DNA from: Tipula vernalis
Taxonomy: Eukaryota; Arthropoda; Insecta; Diptera; Tipulidae
Direction of reading: 5' to 3'
NCBI GenBank assembly: GCA_958295665.1
Contig: OY282560.1
Location: 207,932,420-207,996,419 of the forward strand
DNA length: 64,000 nucleotides
The notes beneath the pieces were generated by a model. That model was not told the origin of the DNA and did not search any database. It worked only from the letters and a program-made list of their open reading frames with translations. Made by a program: the position numbers and the translations under genes. Shown in pieces: positions 10,600 through 22,200 of this stretch (positions are counted from its first letter, which is position 1; each line of letters begins with the position of its first letter).

Positions 10600-12248
10600 T
10601 TACACTAATTCTTTTAGAATTTTAGTTTGTGTGGAATTGTACGAAGCACGCCATTGTACGAACCCCTGATAATTTTTATTTTTACACCGAGTAGCTTCTT
10701 TTGTATCATCATATGACTGCAAGTGATTTACACCATCGAGCCGCGCTTCAGTTAATGGCCGAAATTCACCTTTAACCAACGACCGAGTTGCTTCGGTAGT
10801 GGTCTTGCTTTATACGTCATCCGATAAAGCGTCAACCGTCTACCCCTCTTGCTCGAATTTCGTCTTTTGTTAAGATCGCACAAGGTTCTTCCAAGATTTT
10901 ATTTGAAATCTAGGAGACTCATTATGTATTTATTCGCAATACCAGTTTTCTTAAGCTCTTAACGATAAAGTATCCAACTCCCACATGCTGTAATATCGGT
11001 AAAGTGGAATATGACGCGGAGAGTCCACTTTTTGGCTTTTATAAATATTCGATAATAAGAAATAAGTTTGTCGAATAAATCGACACCACTCCATTATTAT
11101 ACAGTTGCACTATTTGAGGCTGCTTGATGTTTATGTACTCCCTTTTTTGTCGAGTCTTCGAACATTTATTTCTTCTCCCTGACCAACGAAATTGGATGCG
11201 GGATGGATCTGTTGTCTTGCTATTTAATTAAAACAATTTTACCGTTGCGGCTTATAAGTTGGTCGATACTTCCTCGTCCTTTCTTTTTTAATGCTGCATC
11301 AATTAAAAATTGCGGATTACTAAATCGATTTAATCTTATAGTTCTCACTGCGTTTATTTTCCGGTGTTCTAAAATTTCAAAAAGCTCGTAGGCGCTAAAA
11401 AATTGTCAGACTATAACTGGTGACCAGGTTAAGTGTGTCTCTTGGTTAAGTGTAAAATCGTAGCAGCACCATCTCCAAACCTGCTATTGTCATAAGTCAT
11501 CAGTTCCGTGTTTTCCCCTTGGTACAAAAAATCATTGGGGAAACCGCTTTTGCCACAAAAAAAGTAAACTTTTATCATCCATGGATTAGGTTTACTTTTT
11601 ACGTATTGTTTAACGTTTAAGTTTCCTCTGTCTCTGAAATCGTTTGGTATGTCCATGTTGTTTACTAAATGCAAATTTGTTCGAAGCTGATAAAAACGGT
11701 CACAAGACTTCATCGACAGTATTGATTAAATGCTTAAATATTTGCTCCAGTATATTTTTATCTGGGGTAGCTACATTGTTCAAATAAGCAAATGCATTCC
11801 AATAAATTGTATCATCTCATCTGGGCTAGTGCATTTAAACATGCTGGTACTTAGCCATTCTAACTTACAATTCGTGGAAGAAATTTTGTAAAATAGCTAG
11901 ATGGTGTTTTAGTGTTGACACACCATATTCCGGATCACTGGGTAATTGGTAGGTAGCCGATTCAGCAAATTCAAATTTTTTGAAGTCAAACTGTCTTCTA
12001 TATCAACTTTCTCGGTAACATTATATTTGGAAAATTAATCCATAAATTCAACACAACATCATCATCTTCGAGAATTATAGTCATTTCAAGTATAGGTATC
12101 TCGTCATTCATTACTTCCTCGAATAATGTGTTCTTCATAGGTAGATTTTGGTTAGTTGGAAAAGATTGATAGTTTTCATCGTTTTCATACTCATTCGAAC
12201 CATCTAGCAACTTGGCAAGTGTGTACGTTTTTTAGACCGTGATGCCAT
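10600..12248 (-). pseudogene. piggyBac transposase, degenerate
   Basis: The likely start is the ATG at 12246-12248 (MASRSKKR), followed by frameshifts. Recognisable order on the minus strand: an acidic N-terminus (11998-12210); a DDE-region frame at 11429-11713 with RSF/YQLRTNLHLV-like and KPNPWMIKVYFF/CGKSG blocks, apparently joined by an internal deletion; a KKGRG-like block near 11280; a segment near 11000-11060 resembling DQL-SYYRI-KSKKW; and a C-terminal RCK-like block near 10680. The catalytic Asp set is incomplete and there are many stops. The tail continues at 9439-9648 beyond the retroposon. Confidence 0.7.
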
Positions 12249-12865
12249 ATTCTACCAAAATACCGACATAAAAATTACACGATTGTCAAAGTTTCTACGC
12301 AATTGAGTACATGTACACAAATGTGTAAATTGCACTTCACTCTGCATGTTCACAATTAATTATGTACACTGATTTTTTAGATGGAATTTTAGTAATAAAA
12401 CGCTTACTTTTGACAAATTTTCTTGCATAATTGTTAACAAATACTAATTTGGTTTATAAATATATAAACATACGGTACTAACAATCCAATTTAAATTGTA
12501 ATTTTTAAAACACTGACCATAAAGAATTTGTACGCCTTTTATTTTGCATCACTATCTGAGTAATTCTGACGTTTTATATTATTTTTCGCCCCAAATATCC
12601 GTCTTTTTTTGGTAGCTATCATAAGAGCCAACATAATCATGCTTAAAAAAATGCATTATTAGTGCATAGTATCCCAAAAATTAGGTTTAAGGTGTATGTA
12701 CGCAATTGTGTACGAGTCAAAGGGCTAATAAATAAAAGCCTAATAATCTTCGTTAAATTATTTAAATAACAGCAATAAAAACGAACAAGCAATTCTGAAA
12801 AAATAGACATAAAAAAGAAAGGCATACATTTATGGATAGCATAAAAAATAAAAATTGAAAATAAT

Positions 12866-13725
12866 ATTAATTTATTTATTTATTTCCAATCAACAGCAGC
12901 ATGGCTATGCAAAAATGGCTTACGTTAAAAATTAAATTAAAACATCAAAAGATGTAACAATTACACAAAACATTTTAAAACAACCTTTAAAACAAAAGCC
13001 TAGCGCCTCGTTTTTCAAATTCCTCTCTGGAAATATTAAAATCAAAACAATCCGCAACGGTGTTGAGATCTCATTGAATGCGCGCTATAGGACCATGGAA
13101 GCTGTAGTTGCTACTTGCAGTCGGAATATGAAGAAGTTCTCAACGAATGATATCGGTCTACATATGGTGATAGTCTGAAATTATTCTCACGCTCAAAAGA
13201 CGGTAATTTTCTGAGAACAAATAATAGAAAATGTTTTTAAACACTTCCAATTCTGTTTGAATGAGACTCGTAGAACGGGGACCATATGACAGTCGCGTAC
13301 TTAAGCTGTGAACGAACAAATGAAGTGTACAGTGACTTGAAAGTTAATGTGCCGTGGAAATCCTTCGAAATTCATATAATAAACCCCAACATCGAAAAGG
13401 CTTTGTTAATAACCGCATCGACGTGAGAATTAAACGTTAAATCCGAGCTAAAGATAACGCCCAAATCAGTAACCACATTAACTCTCTTCAATCTAATGCC
13501 ATTTAGAAAGTAGTCAAAAACTACTGGAGACTTAGACCTGGAATAGGTGATTACGTGACACTTATCAACATTCAGAAATATAAGGTTAGCAGCACACCAA
13601 CCGCAAAGTGTGTTCAGGTCCCGCTGAAATTGATTACGATCCAATTCACATGAGATGTTTGCATATATTTTCATATGGTCAGCAAATCTTTGTGTGTAGT
13701 ATGTATTTGAACATGCATAATATCT
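12866..13725 (-). pseudogene. 5'-truncated Jockey/CR1-like LINE, RT C-terminal part
   Basis: On the minus strand the frame at 13372-13674 begins just after the reverse-transcriptase catalytic block, which here reads FADHMKIY where the family has FADD; the second Asp is mutated to His. It continues with the thumb region (GWCAANLIFLNVDKC, then VTDLGVIF). Downstream frames show SQLKYATVIWSP, typical of the post-RT region, with frameshifts. The element ends in an ATAAA-type tail (TTTATTTATTTATTT on the plus strand, near 12870). The copy is dead. Confidence 0.75.
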
Positions 13726-13789
13726 ATATTTGTTTACCGATTTTGATCAAATCCTAGATATACCATGAAAATTGAATGCCAAAATAATT

Positions 13790-13990
13790 TTTTGGTAAAA
13801 TACTGTTATTTGGCCAATTAGAATGGAACTTGGCTATTTCTTAATCGACTTTAATGAAATTAAAATCCCATCGTACTGGAAATGGGATTCTAAAATAAAT
13901 TTTAGATGAAGTTAGCCTAAAAGGCAATTTTTAAAAGGTCCTAACTTTTTGAATTTGCTTTAATGCAATTAGAACAAAATAAGGGACTGA
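13790..13990 (+). repeat. Isolated units of the ACCGATTATGRTGAAATTC-type repeat
   Basis: Segments such as CTTGGCTATTTCTTAATC and AAATGGGATTCTAAAAT match the roughly 95-120-bp repeat unit found in arrays at 36180-36840 and 38401-39840. Only about two diverged units are seen here. Confidence 0.45.
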
Positions 13991-14279
13991 ATTGCCGACA
14001 GTTGGTGGACAGAATTTATTTCCTTGCCTTAAAATAATTTGACGTGAAGAGAAATATCGATATTTGTAATGTTAACTAACCATTTAAATCGTGTTGATTA
14101 GGAAAGTCACAGAAGTTATCGACCTACTAAAAGAAATATATAAACAAAATAATTTTCAGTACAATGGAGCATTTTATTCACAAATTAAAGGATTACAAAT
14201 GTGAAGCTTATTCTTAGGTACATTTGCGCATATTTATTTAAATTAGTATATCAACAATGATGGTATAACATTATTTATT

Positions 14280-14604
14280 GCGACGCATATAGTATGTCGA
14301 CGATGTGTTATTATTGTTTGAAGAACAAACATACTATGAGATAATCTAGACAAATACATAATTAATCAGCATTCCCAAAAATTTAAAATTCACACTTGAA
14401 ACTAAAAATAATAAAGCCATCAATTTATTGGATTTAACAATAATATGCCATATCAACCGAGACGCATAACTTTAAAATATACTAGAAAACCCTACAAATA
14501 CACCACAGTTCACAATTCTTCTATTCATTCGACCCAATATAAAATGGCAGCTTTTAACCTTAAGTTGAACAGGATCAACAATAGAACAATGGCAGACATT
14601 TTTT
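14280..14604 (+). pseudogene. Penelope-like element reverse transcriptase fragment
   Basis: The catalytic motif YVDDV lies at 14293-14307 and is followed by a run containing FTLETKNNKAINLLDLTI, a segment conserved after the catalytic block in Penelope-like reverse transcriptases (family pattern: F-T-E-...I-FLDL-I). Beyond it, fragments in shifted frames match the RKPT-...TVIHN-S-HP-QHK-AAF stretch. There are two in-frame stops within the first 30 codons after YVDD plus frameshifts. No GIY-YIG endonuclease was found downstream. Confidence 0.7.
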
Positions 14605-16866
14605 GCATTTTTTTTTAGGAATGGAAATTCTGAAAATTAATTTAAAATTTCTCCATCACGTCTCAGTTTCAAGTTACGTCATCTTAATCTTATACTTTAA
14701 AAAACGAAAGATTTTACGAAATTATTTTAAGTTTATTTAAAGGATTTGATAATAAAACACAATTTTTTATTGGTCGTGGACAAAGTATTGTGTTGGTAAA
14801 CTTCATCTTCGTGAATAACAGCTATCATTATATGCTTGTTGAATAATACTATTGTCCACGGCTAACGTATAATATACTCATTATACATTTGTTTCTTCAA
14901 TTATAATGATTATTCACTGCTAGTTTATCAAGTAGTCTCTTCTTCCATTATTCACTACTACCAAGTAAAAATTTCATTTTTTTTTTCAAGTAGTCTTTTG
15001 CCATTTTCAGTATAATTAAATTGAAACGTCAAAATGTCGATGGAAATTATTTTAGGATTATTTGGACAAAACTTTGGCCGTGGACAAAGTATCGTATTCT
15101 ACTCGCATATAATGCCTGTTATTCACTAATATGATTTACAACACTGGCCTATCGGCTCGTGTCGGTAAACTTCATCTTTGTGATAAACGACTATCATTGT
15201 ATGCTTGTTGAATAATATACTGTTACGCCTAGGATTAAAAGTGTAATCTAGCAACACTTACATTTTTATAATCGTAATAAAAAATCCAACTTTAATACCC
15301 AATAATAGTATTAAAATAAGGTACTTTTAAGACATTTGGAGAAAATATATAAAATGATAAAAGAAAATATAGAACAGAATATAGACTTGCTATAAATCGG
15401 TAACCTTCCTCAAAGTATTGGGATCACTCGAGATTATTTAAAGAAATATAGTGTTGATTTGAAGTGCTTTGAGTGTATTGGCCTCCAGCTTATTCGAAAG
15501 TTTCAAGACTTTATATAGATAAGTTTTCACGTAGTAAATAATTTTGTTACCTGAATACTAATGTCGAATTCTTTTCGTTTTTTCAAATCAATGTAAATTT
15601 TGTGGTGTGAAACATACATGAAACCAAAATTGATGCAGTTTTGTGTCTGTATTGGTAATATAAAACATTTGACGTTTAAAAAATTTCTAATCGATTTTTG
15701 TAGTGTTTAGTCGAGTGCTTTACTCAACAATTAAAATGATTAAAAATCGAGACCCAAAAACTCTATTTATTGACAACTTTGACAACTAAAAATTGACGTT
15801 TCTAATTTGTTGGTATTAGTAAATTTATGAAGAAATGCACATTTCGTAAAATTGATGTATAGTAGTATTCAATTCTCGATGGAATTCTGACAGTTCACGT
15901 GCAGAAAAAATACATAGGTTCCTTAATTCGTTTCAAAAGTTTTCCAAAGACGTTGTTTTCATAGACGTGCAATTTTTTTTTCACCTATTAATTTTCACAT
16001 GAAATATGATTGCAAATTTGCAATAACATAAAATCATAATCATTTTGAATGTTTTGTGTATTGAAACTGAAATATAATACATTTTAATTATTATTCATTA
16101 TTTTATTTAGGATTTACATACTAATCATAGTAAAAATAAATGCGACCCATCAAAATTTTTATAATTTTTGTAACTACATCACCGAAGGCTGCGCAAAACT
16201 ATTAAACATTTTTTTTTTTTAAGATCTGAATAAGACTATACATCAGTGTCAGTGGACGATAAATGTTCGAAGGATACAGACGTGTTTTTGTTCGCTCCGT
16301 AAAATATATATTTTTTTTTAGTGTAATTTATTTTGATTTTGATTAATTTAAATTATTTAATCATGGTTAAGTGTAATTTTAAATTAATTTTTATGATTCC
16401 ATTTGTATGTGTTTTTGTGTTTAATAAATGATCTAGTTTAATGTGAATTTGGAAAATGTAATCCACCGGGACGCATTTATCAGGCAATGTTTTGAATTTA
16501 TAGTGAAAGAAATCAAATTTCTTGATTTCTTGCACGATTTTGATTTTAATGTTTGTGTGATTGTACATAAAATCTAAATACAAATGTCTCATATCTTAGA
16601 CCGAATTAGAATTAAAATTAAAATTGACTCAATTTGATATACGCAGTTAATTTTAATGTCTTATTTTACTTTTACTAATACTTTGGTACATAATTTGTAA
16701 CATATTTTGGTATTTTATTTTATGTACAATAGACATAAATATATTCTTGAAGCTTGATACTTACACATGTGTATGTAGAATTAGGAATATTTGCATACAT
16801 TTTTTACATATAATATACAGTTTTAATATTTTAATATATCTATATGCATATAATTGGATTATGTTC
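14605..16866. other. AT-rich stretch with short internal direct repeats
   Basis: No coding sequence recognised. A block near 14790-14860 (GGTAAACTTCATCTTCGTGA, then ATGCTTGTTGAATAATA) recurs at about 15165-15235, spaced by roughly 370 bp and separated by TGGACAAAGTAT repeats. A block near 14640-14700 (AAATTTCTCCATCACGTCTC) recurs at about 62555-62600. Confidence 0.45.
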
Positions 16867-17001
16867 GCGATTTTGTGAAATTTTCAAGATTAGGCATAGT
16901 GTGTCAATACCTCGATTTAGCTAATCCCTTTGTTTTTGCATAGAATTCTCAAACTATTTTAGCTAAATCGGATTTATTAAACTATTGCCTGTCTAGGGTA
17001 T
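16867..17001 (+). repeat. 165-bp MITE family, copy B (left end missing)
   Basis: It matches copy A from its interior (CTCGATTTAGCTAATCC) to the right end TGTCTAGGGTAT. The first 30 or so bases are missing. It directly abuts copy C, which runs in the opposite direction. Confidence 0.7.
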
Positions 17002-17002
17002 A

Positions 17003-17111
17003 AGTTTCTATGCAAAAACAAAGGGATTAGCTAAATCGAGGTTGACATACTGCGGTTAATCTCGAAAAATTCACTAAATCGGTTTTATTAAATCGCAGTG
17101 TGTCTAGGGTA
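17003..17111 (-). repeat. 165-bp MITE family, copy C (inverted, truncated)
   Basis: It matches copy D at 31375-31535 from the TTTCTATGCAAAAACAAAGG block to the end TGTCTAGGGTAT. It lies head to tail-inverted against copy B with almost no spacer, so together they form an inverted pair. Confidence 0.7.
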
Positions 17112-18284
17112 TGAGGGTTCTATTATTTTTATTTTGGTGTTGTTTTACTCTTTGTGATTTTTGTATTCATGAGACAACTATAGTGTTCTTGATAAAACAT
17201 GAACTACACAAACACAAAGAAAATTTTAATGTATTCGACTCAAATAGGATTCTTATACTTCGTATAATCAAGTAAGTTTGAGTCGAATCGGAAACTGCCA
17301 AATATAATCCATATAAAATAGTTTATTTAGGTATGATTAATTTACATACGTGGTATTATAAACTGCATTAAATTATATTAATTATATTAAATTAATTTAA
17401 ATAATATTAAAAGATTATAAATTAACTAAATTATATGAATAATATACTAATATAGAAAAATTAATTTTGAGTTGAACTTGGATTTGGTTTGCAACACGTA
17501 ATGACGTATTTATTTATGCATGCCAAATTTTGATTCAATGAAGGTGAACAACGTGGAATTATGTAAATGAAAAACGAGATGCTAAATGTATTGAACTTAT
17601 TTAGTTAACTTAATGGATTTATTGAAGTTTAGGTTGGAGTTTTCACATACAAAGTCACGATATAATTTTTAAGAATATATTTTTAAGAGCAAATGGTAAA
17701 TGGTGCGGCGGAGATGTCTTAAATAGCTGAATAATGCTAATTGGATTTTTATTTAGGTAGTCTACTGTTTATAAGTTTTAAGTATAATTTGAAATATTGA
17801 TGATCGCTGTCCTACAAATAACGAATAGCCGATTAATTTGATATACATTTTCAGAGATATTAATGACCATGATGTTGAATTTAATTAATTACATATACTC
17901 TTAGTAATTTTTAACTATTGAGTGGTACTTTTCTGAGTTTTGAAGGTTTTATAGAATACATCGTTAAGGGTTGTGTTTGTGAATACAAATGGAGATAAAT
18001 GGAAGGAATTGTTGTGATGTAGGATGTTATCAGTTAATTTATTAAGGTTGAGGAGTAGTGTGGTTGTGAAAATTTGCGGAATTACTTCAACTATAATAGT
18101 AGTTTGAGCTTAACAGTAATTTTATGTTGCGAAAATGACTAATGTGGAGGAAATCATTAGAATATGTAGCTGATATAAATTATACTTATTTATATATAAT
18201 TGTTAGGTCGTCTCCTAGCTACAGAAATACTGGTGAATCCTGGCTCAACATCCAGAAACTCCAAGCATCCAGCTGTTATGTAAC
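17112..18284. other. AT-rich noncoding stretch
   Basis: No recognisable gene. A short inverted pair (ATTCGACTCAAA near 17232 and TTTGAGTCGAAT near 17278) is present. The plus strand becomes richer in G and T from about 17600 onward, leading into the hairpin locus. Confidence 0.4.
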
Positions 18285-20335
18285 TTAGAAATTGTATTGT
18301 CTTGTGATAACTATTTTATTTTAATTATCACTAACTAATTTATATAAGTTAAATTCCATTAATTAAGTAGTAAAGATATGGTATAATAGTGAATCATTAA
18401 TTTAATTTAGTTTTCAGAGATACCTGGGAAATTCTATTTGAGCTTTATTCGTAAATAACCTACAGTGATAAGTGTTCATATGGGAACGCGTGATTTCGAT
18501 TAAAGCGAATGATTGGTACAATAAATTGGGTCTGCTGATAGGACGGGAAGTTTGCTGAATTGTTGCTTTGTGTCCGAATAGTTTGTTTGTGGACCAATAG
18601 GACCCTAGCGATGCTTTGTGGAGACAGGGGGATGTATTGAACGAAGTTTGGAGTGATTTGGTTGAGTATTCGTGTGGGAACAGCAGACGGAGGCGTGTTT
18701 TTATTGTTTTTATTCACGATTTTTTTTTATTGTTTTGATTCGATCTTGTCCGGTGGATGGTTTGCGAAGCTTGGAGGGTGGCTTGGTTTGTAATTTTTAT
18801 TTATTGCAGCTGTGCCGAGGGGAGGGTTTCTGGGTGGTGGCTATGGTCCGCAGCTACCTAGGGGAAGGTCCAAGTTATGGCTTAAAAAGGGAAACAAATG
18901 ATATGGTGGGCTGTCCGTCTCTCGGATGGAGCGTGGTGTAGGTTGACCGCGGGTCGGATCATGGAGGGGTTGGGGTTGTCTGTTGCAGAGCAGCGTATTG
19001 CTCGAATGTTGGGAGCGGCGGGGAGTATTGGGTGGTCGGGATTGCGGGGTGGGCCTAATTTGACCCAGAACCGTGTCAACAATTGGCTACTGTTCGCTGA
19101 GCGATGCATGCGTTGGAGGATGAATGGCAAAACGTGATTTTTTTCATCTGAGAAAATTTTAGAAAATCGCTTTTCGCCATTCGACCTTCCGCGCGCGTAT
19201 GTCGCTCGGCGGGCAGTAACCGATTTTTGATGTGGTTGTAGGTTGAATTGGGCTTACTTTGCAGTTTCGACCATTTGACATTTTTTGTTGTTCCTGGTAC
19301 TCGAGCGGAGTGTTGTTTTGCGGCGGATGGCCCCAACTTTACTTTGATTTGATTTGCGGTTGACTTGTTGCGTGTCGCTTCCTTCATTATTTTCTCTATT
19401 TGAGAGTTGAATAGCTTACTATTTCCTTTGTTTTTTTTGTGGGCCATAACTTTGACATTTTTTGTGGGTAGTTGTGGGCGGCGGTTGGTGATTGATCGGT
19501 TTTGGTAGCGGTTTGGCGAATAGTAGGACCTTACTCTTTGTAGATTTTGATGGGGATTTTTTTTTTCATCATTCGGGAACTTTTCGCTTCGGAATTGCTG
19601 TGGTGAATGCAAGTTGTAGTCTGGGCCATTTTCTGGGCTTTGTAAAGTATTTACTGGATAGGAGCGAGTCAGGGAAATTGAAGGGGGTCTCGTCTGGAGG
19701 TGGTAGGAGCGCGTTTGTGTCTTCTGTTTTTGTACTTCAATATTATTAATTTCCTTTTTTCTAGATCTGTAGGAAATTGCTGATTAGTTTAAATTTAATT
19801 TTATGGTCGTAGCTTAGTAATTTTAAATTTTTAAACATTCTTTTATAATTTTTAGCTTAGAATTGGGAAAGTCTCCGTATTGTGTTTTGCTTATTAATGT
19901 ATATTAATCAATTTAGTTTAAATAATATTTAAAGGGGTCTCTTCCTTAATTTGCTAATAAATAATACAATTTTCAGAATATAACATAGTTCCAGAATTAA
20001 TCATTATTATAGGGATTAAAATTAATCCTGAGTTTCAGAATTAAATTTTAGCTTGAATCAACTCTTCAGCATCAATAAGTAGTGATTAAGCTGTAGTTTA
20101 GAAATTGTGTTGTCCTGTGCTAACTATTTTTACTAAATATTTACTAACAATTTTACTAACTATCGATAGCTTAGGTGTTTGTAACCAGGTCGAGTCTGTC
20201 GCAACTAATAATCCTATCCTATCCTTCGGTTTTGTTATATGCAAACGGGTGTACGGTGTGTGCACGGGAGTCCGGGAGTTCCTGCTGTAATGCTTGACCG
20301 TACATCCTAATCAATCAATCAATCAATTTCGTAAA
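18285..20335 (+). mobile_element. Putative retroposed unit around the hairpin locus
   Basis: A 33-bp segment (TTAGAAATTGTATTGTC...) at 18285-18317 recurs with few changes at 20098-20130. The right side ends in four copies of TCAA near 20305-20330, resembling the short-repeat tail of a non-LTR retroposon. The interior contains the long palindrome at 18650-19675. No protein domain was recognised on either strand. The outer limits are uncertain; calling it a single unit is inference. Confidence 0.35.
18650..19675 (+). repeat. About 1-kb imperfect palindrome, G/T-rich in both arms (hairpin RNA candidate)
   Basis: The left arm (about 18650-19144) and right arm (19161-19675) are inverted copies around a loop of about 16 nt. 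A gap-free hand alignment of 19049-19110 with the complement of 19196-19257 gives 42 of 62 identical positions. Of the 20 differences, 15 are transitions that keep G-U pairing in a plus-strand transcript, 3 are pair-breaking transitions and 2 are transversions. As a result both arms are G/T-rich on the same strand, which a simple inverted duplication would not give. The 178-codon minus-strand frame here has no domain and reflects lack of T on that strand. Confidence 0.75.
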
Positions 20336-22200
20336 ATTGATGTACAACGAAAAAACTTTGATGTTTTTTGACGAATCGAATATGGTTTTCGATGGACATC
20401 AATATTTTTTGATGTTTTTGGGTAAAACGAATTCAACATAATACTCGGAGGTCTAAATATTATTTCGTCTTATGAAAACTTATAACTAAATAAAACATTA
20501 AAAAAAAAAAATCTAAATAATATTTCAACATAATGTAACGCCTAATAACAAATTCATATTTGCGTCACGCACAAGCCATATAAAATTAGCATGGCATTCA
20601 ACGTGTTAATTTAACTATCTTTACTCGAATTTTAAAGTAGCAAACAAATATAAAAACGATCAATTTCATAACGGTTCGATATTTCTTGTTACGGAAAGTA
20701 GGAGTTATATTTTGGAATTATTATTGTTTTTGTAGTTTTCAAGTTATTAACAAGTTTTATATTCTATAGATTCTTGAACTCATTTGTCTTTTTGACAAAT
20801 GAGTTCAAGAATTTATAGAATATGGTATAAAGTTATAACTTGTAATTTCGAAAATTTAATTTTTACTTTAAACTAATTTTCCAATGGTTTCCTGATTCTA
20901 CAGGTATAGTTTACGTAAGTTAATATGAATTTTTTAAATAATTGAATTATACAAGTTGTTCTAATACACAGAAATCTATAATCAATTGTAGTTTTAATCG
21001 ATTTGTTCATTATGATGATTAATTAATTAATTTTGGGTTTCAACATAAAAAACCGGAAAGTACTCGAATTTGTTCCACGAGTAATAATTAAGATAGTTCC
21101 AAATTCTCATTTATCTGACTAAAATGCTAATTTTAACTACAATTTTCTCGAAATATGGGGCCACAAGAGATATTGAAACTCTAGATAGGTTGATAGTAGA
21201 ATTTGCTAAGAAGTTGGAGAAAATAAAATATATTATCTAGGCGAGAAAACGAAACCAAGTTCGAAACCACAACAAATTTCTGTCTCATATTTTCGTTTCC
21301 TTTACTGCTTCTTGGAAAATGCAGCGATGTTTTTAAATCCTAGTCTATTTAGTAAAGCAGACTCTCAATTTAAAAAATTAAGACGAAAATATGTGCTTAT
21401 TATAATTGTAATGGCTTTCAGCTCCTTTCCTTGAACATGTTGAGATATTTATAAAGATTTAATTAGACAAATTAGTGCATCAAACTCTGATGACTTTCGG
21501 AATTTAATTTTGGTTCATTGCGTAACGCGATACATTTCAGTTTCAGCACTATATTTCCATCGCTTTTAAACAACTTTAAACTAACTAAGCAAAACTACAT
21601 GTTCATGGCCAAAAATTGAATAGATATTTTCTTACAGATGTGTTAACTATCGTCACTCTGAGTCGGCACCATTTTATTCAAATAATAAGTTAACAACCTG
21701 GCTAATAATATTGGGTTTTGAGTATCAATGAGAACGAAAAATATTTTAAAAACGGGTTTATAAATTTTGAAAAAAACTTAATATTCGGTATTACGAAATA
21801 GCGCACAGTTAATTCAAAACAAGTTTTGGAATTACAACACATGATGAATAATTAGATTCAGCAAATTTTATAAATAAAATTTGTTATTTCTTAATTGTTT
21901 TTATTTTATTATGACCAATCTCTCGTTTTGTTTTTTTTCAAGTTGAAGGTAAATTTGGTTCAGACTGGTTAAATGTTTACGTTTGCGTCTTTTGATTAAA
22001 CTCAGTGAGTATTTATGGTTGGCTCTCTGTTATTTTGGGGAAAAACAATATTACGTTTATGACTAAACGTAAAATTTGATTTGCTGTGCTGTGAAATGTC
22101 AAAAATAATTTGTTAAGTGTTTCAAGGGTGTTTTAGCTAATATAAAACTGAAAAACTATATGAATGATATAAAGAATCTCAATATATTTTTTGCTTGATA
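20336..22200. other. AT-rich noncoding stretch
   Basis: Apart from the hairpin at 20740-20842, no coding sequence or clear element was recognised up to the mariner end at 22201. Confidence 0.45.
20740..20842. repeat. Short hairpin, arms about 48 bp
   Basis: The inner arms are nearly perfect (GACAAATGAGTTCAAGAAT and its complement) around a TTTT-rich loop, and the pairing extends outward to CAAGTTAT/ATAACTTG. It could be a small MITE or a processed hairpin. Nothing else identifies it. Confidence 0.6.

Larger units (their letters stand above)
9423..12724 (-). mobile_element. Degenerate piggyBac element
   Basis: The terminal inverted repeats read CCCTTTGACT and its complement. The left flank is TTAA (9419-9422), the obligatory piggyBac target; the right flank is CTAA (12725-12728), one base off. 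Both subterminal regions carry GTACAC/ACAAATGTGTAC motifs. The minus strand encodes a broken transposase. A TAA-tailed retroposon was inserted at 9671-10426. Confidence 0.8.

Noticed and set aside
19076..19612. 178-codon open frame on the minus strand
   Set aside because: It lies in the hairpin where the minus strand is poor in T, so stop codons are rare. No domain is visible and the frame crosses the hairpin loop.
20105..20290. 61-codon frame next to the TCAA repeat
   Set aside because: Too short and without motif; better explained as the 3' part of a retroposed unit.
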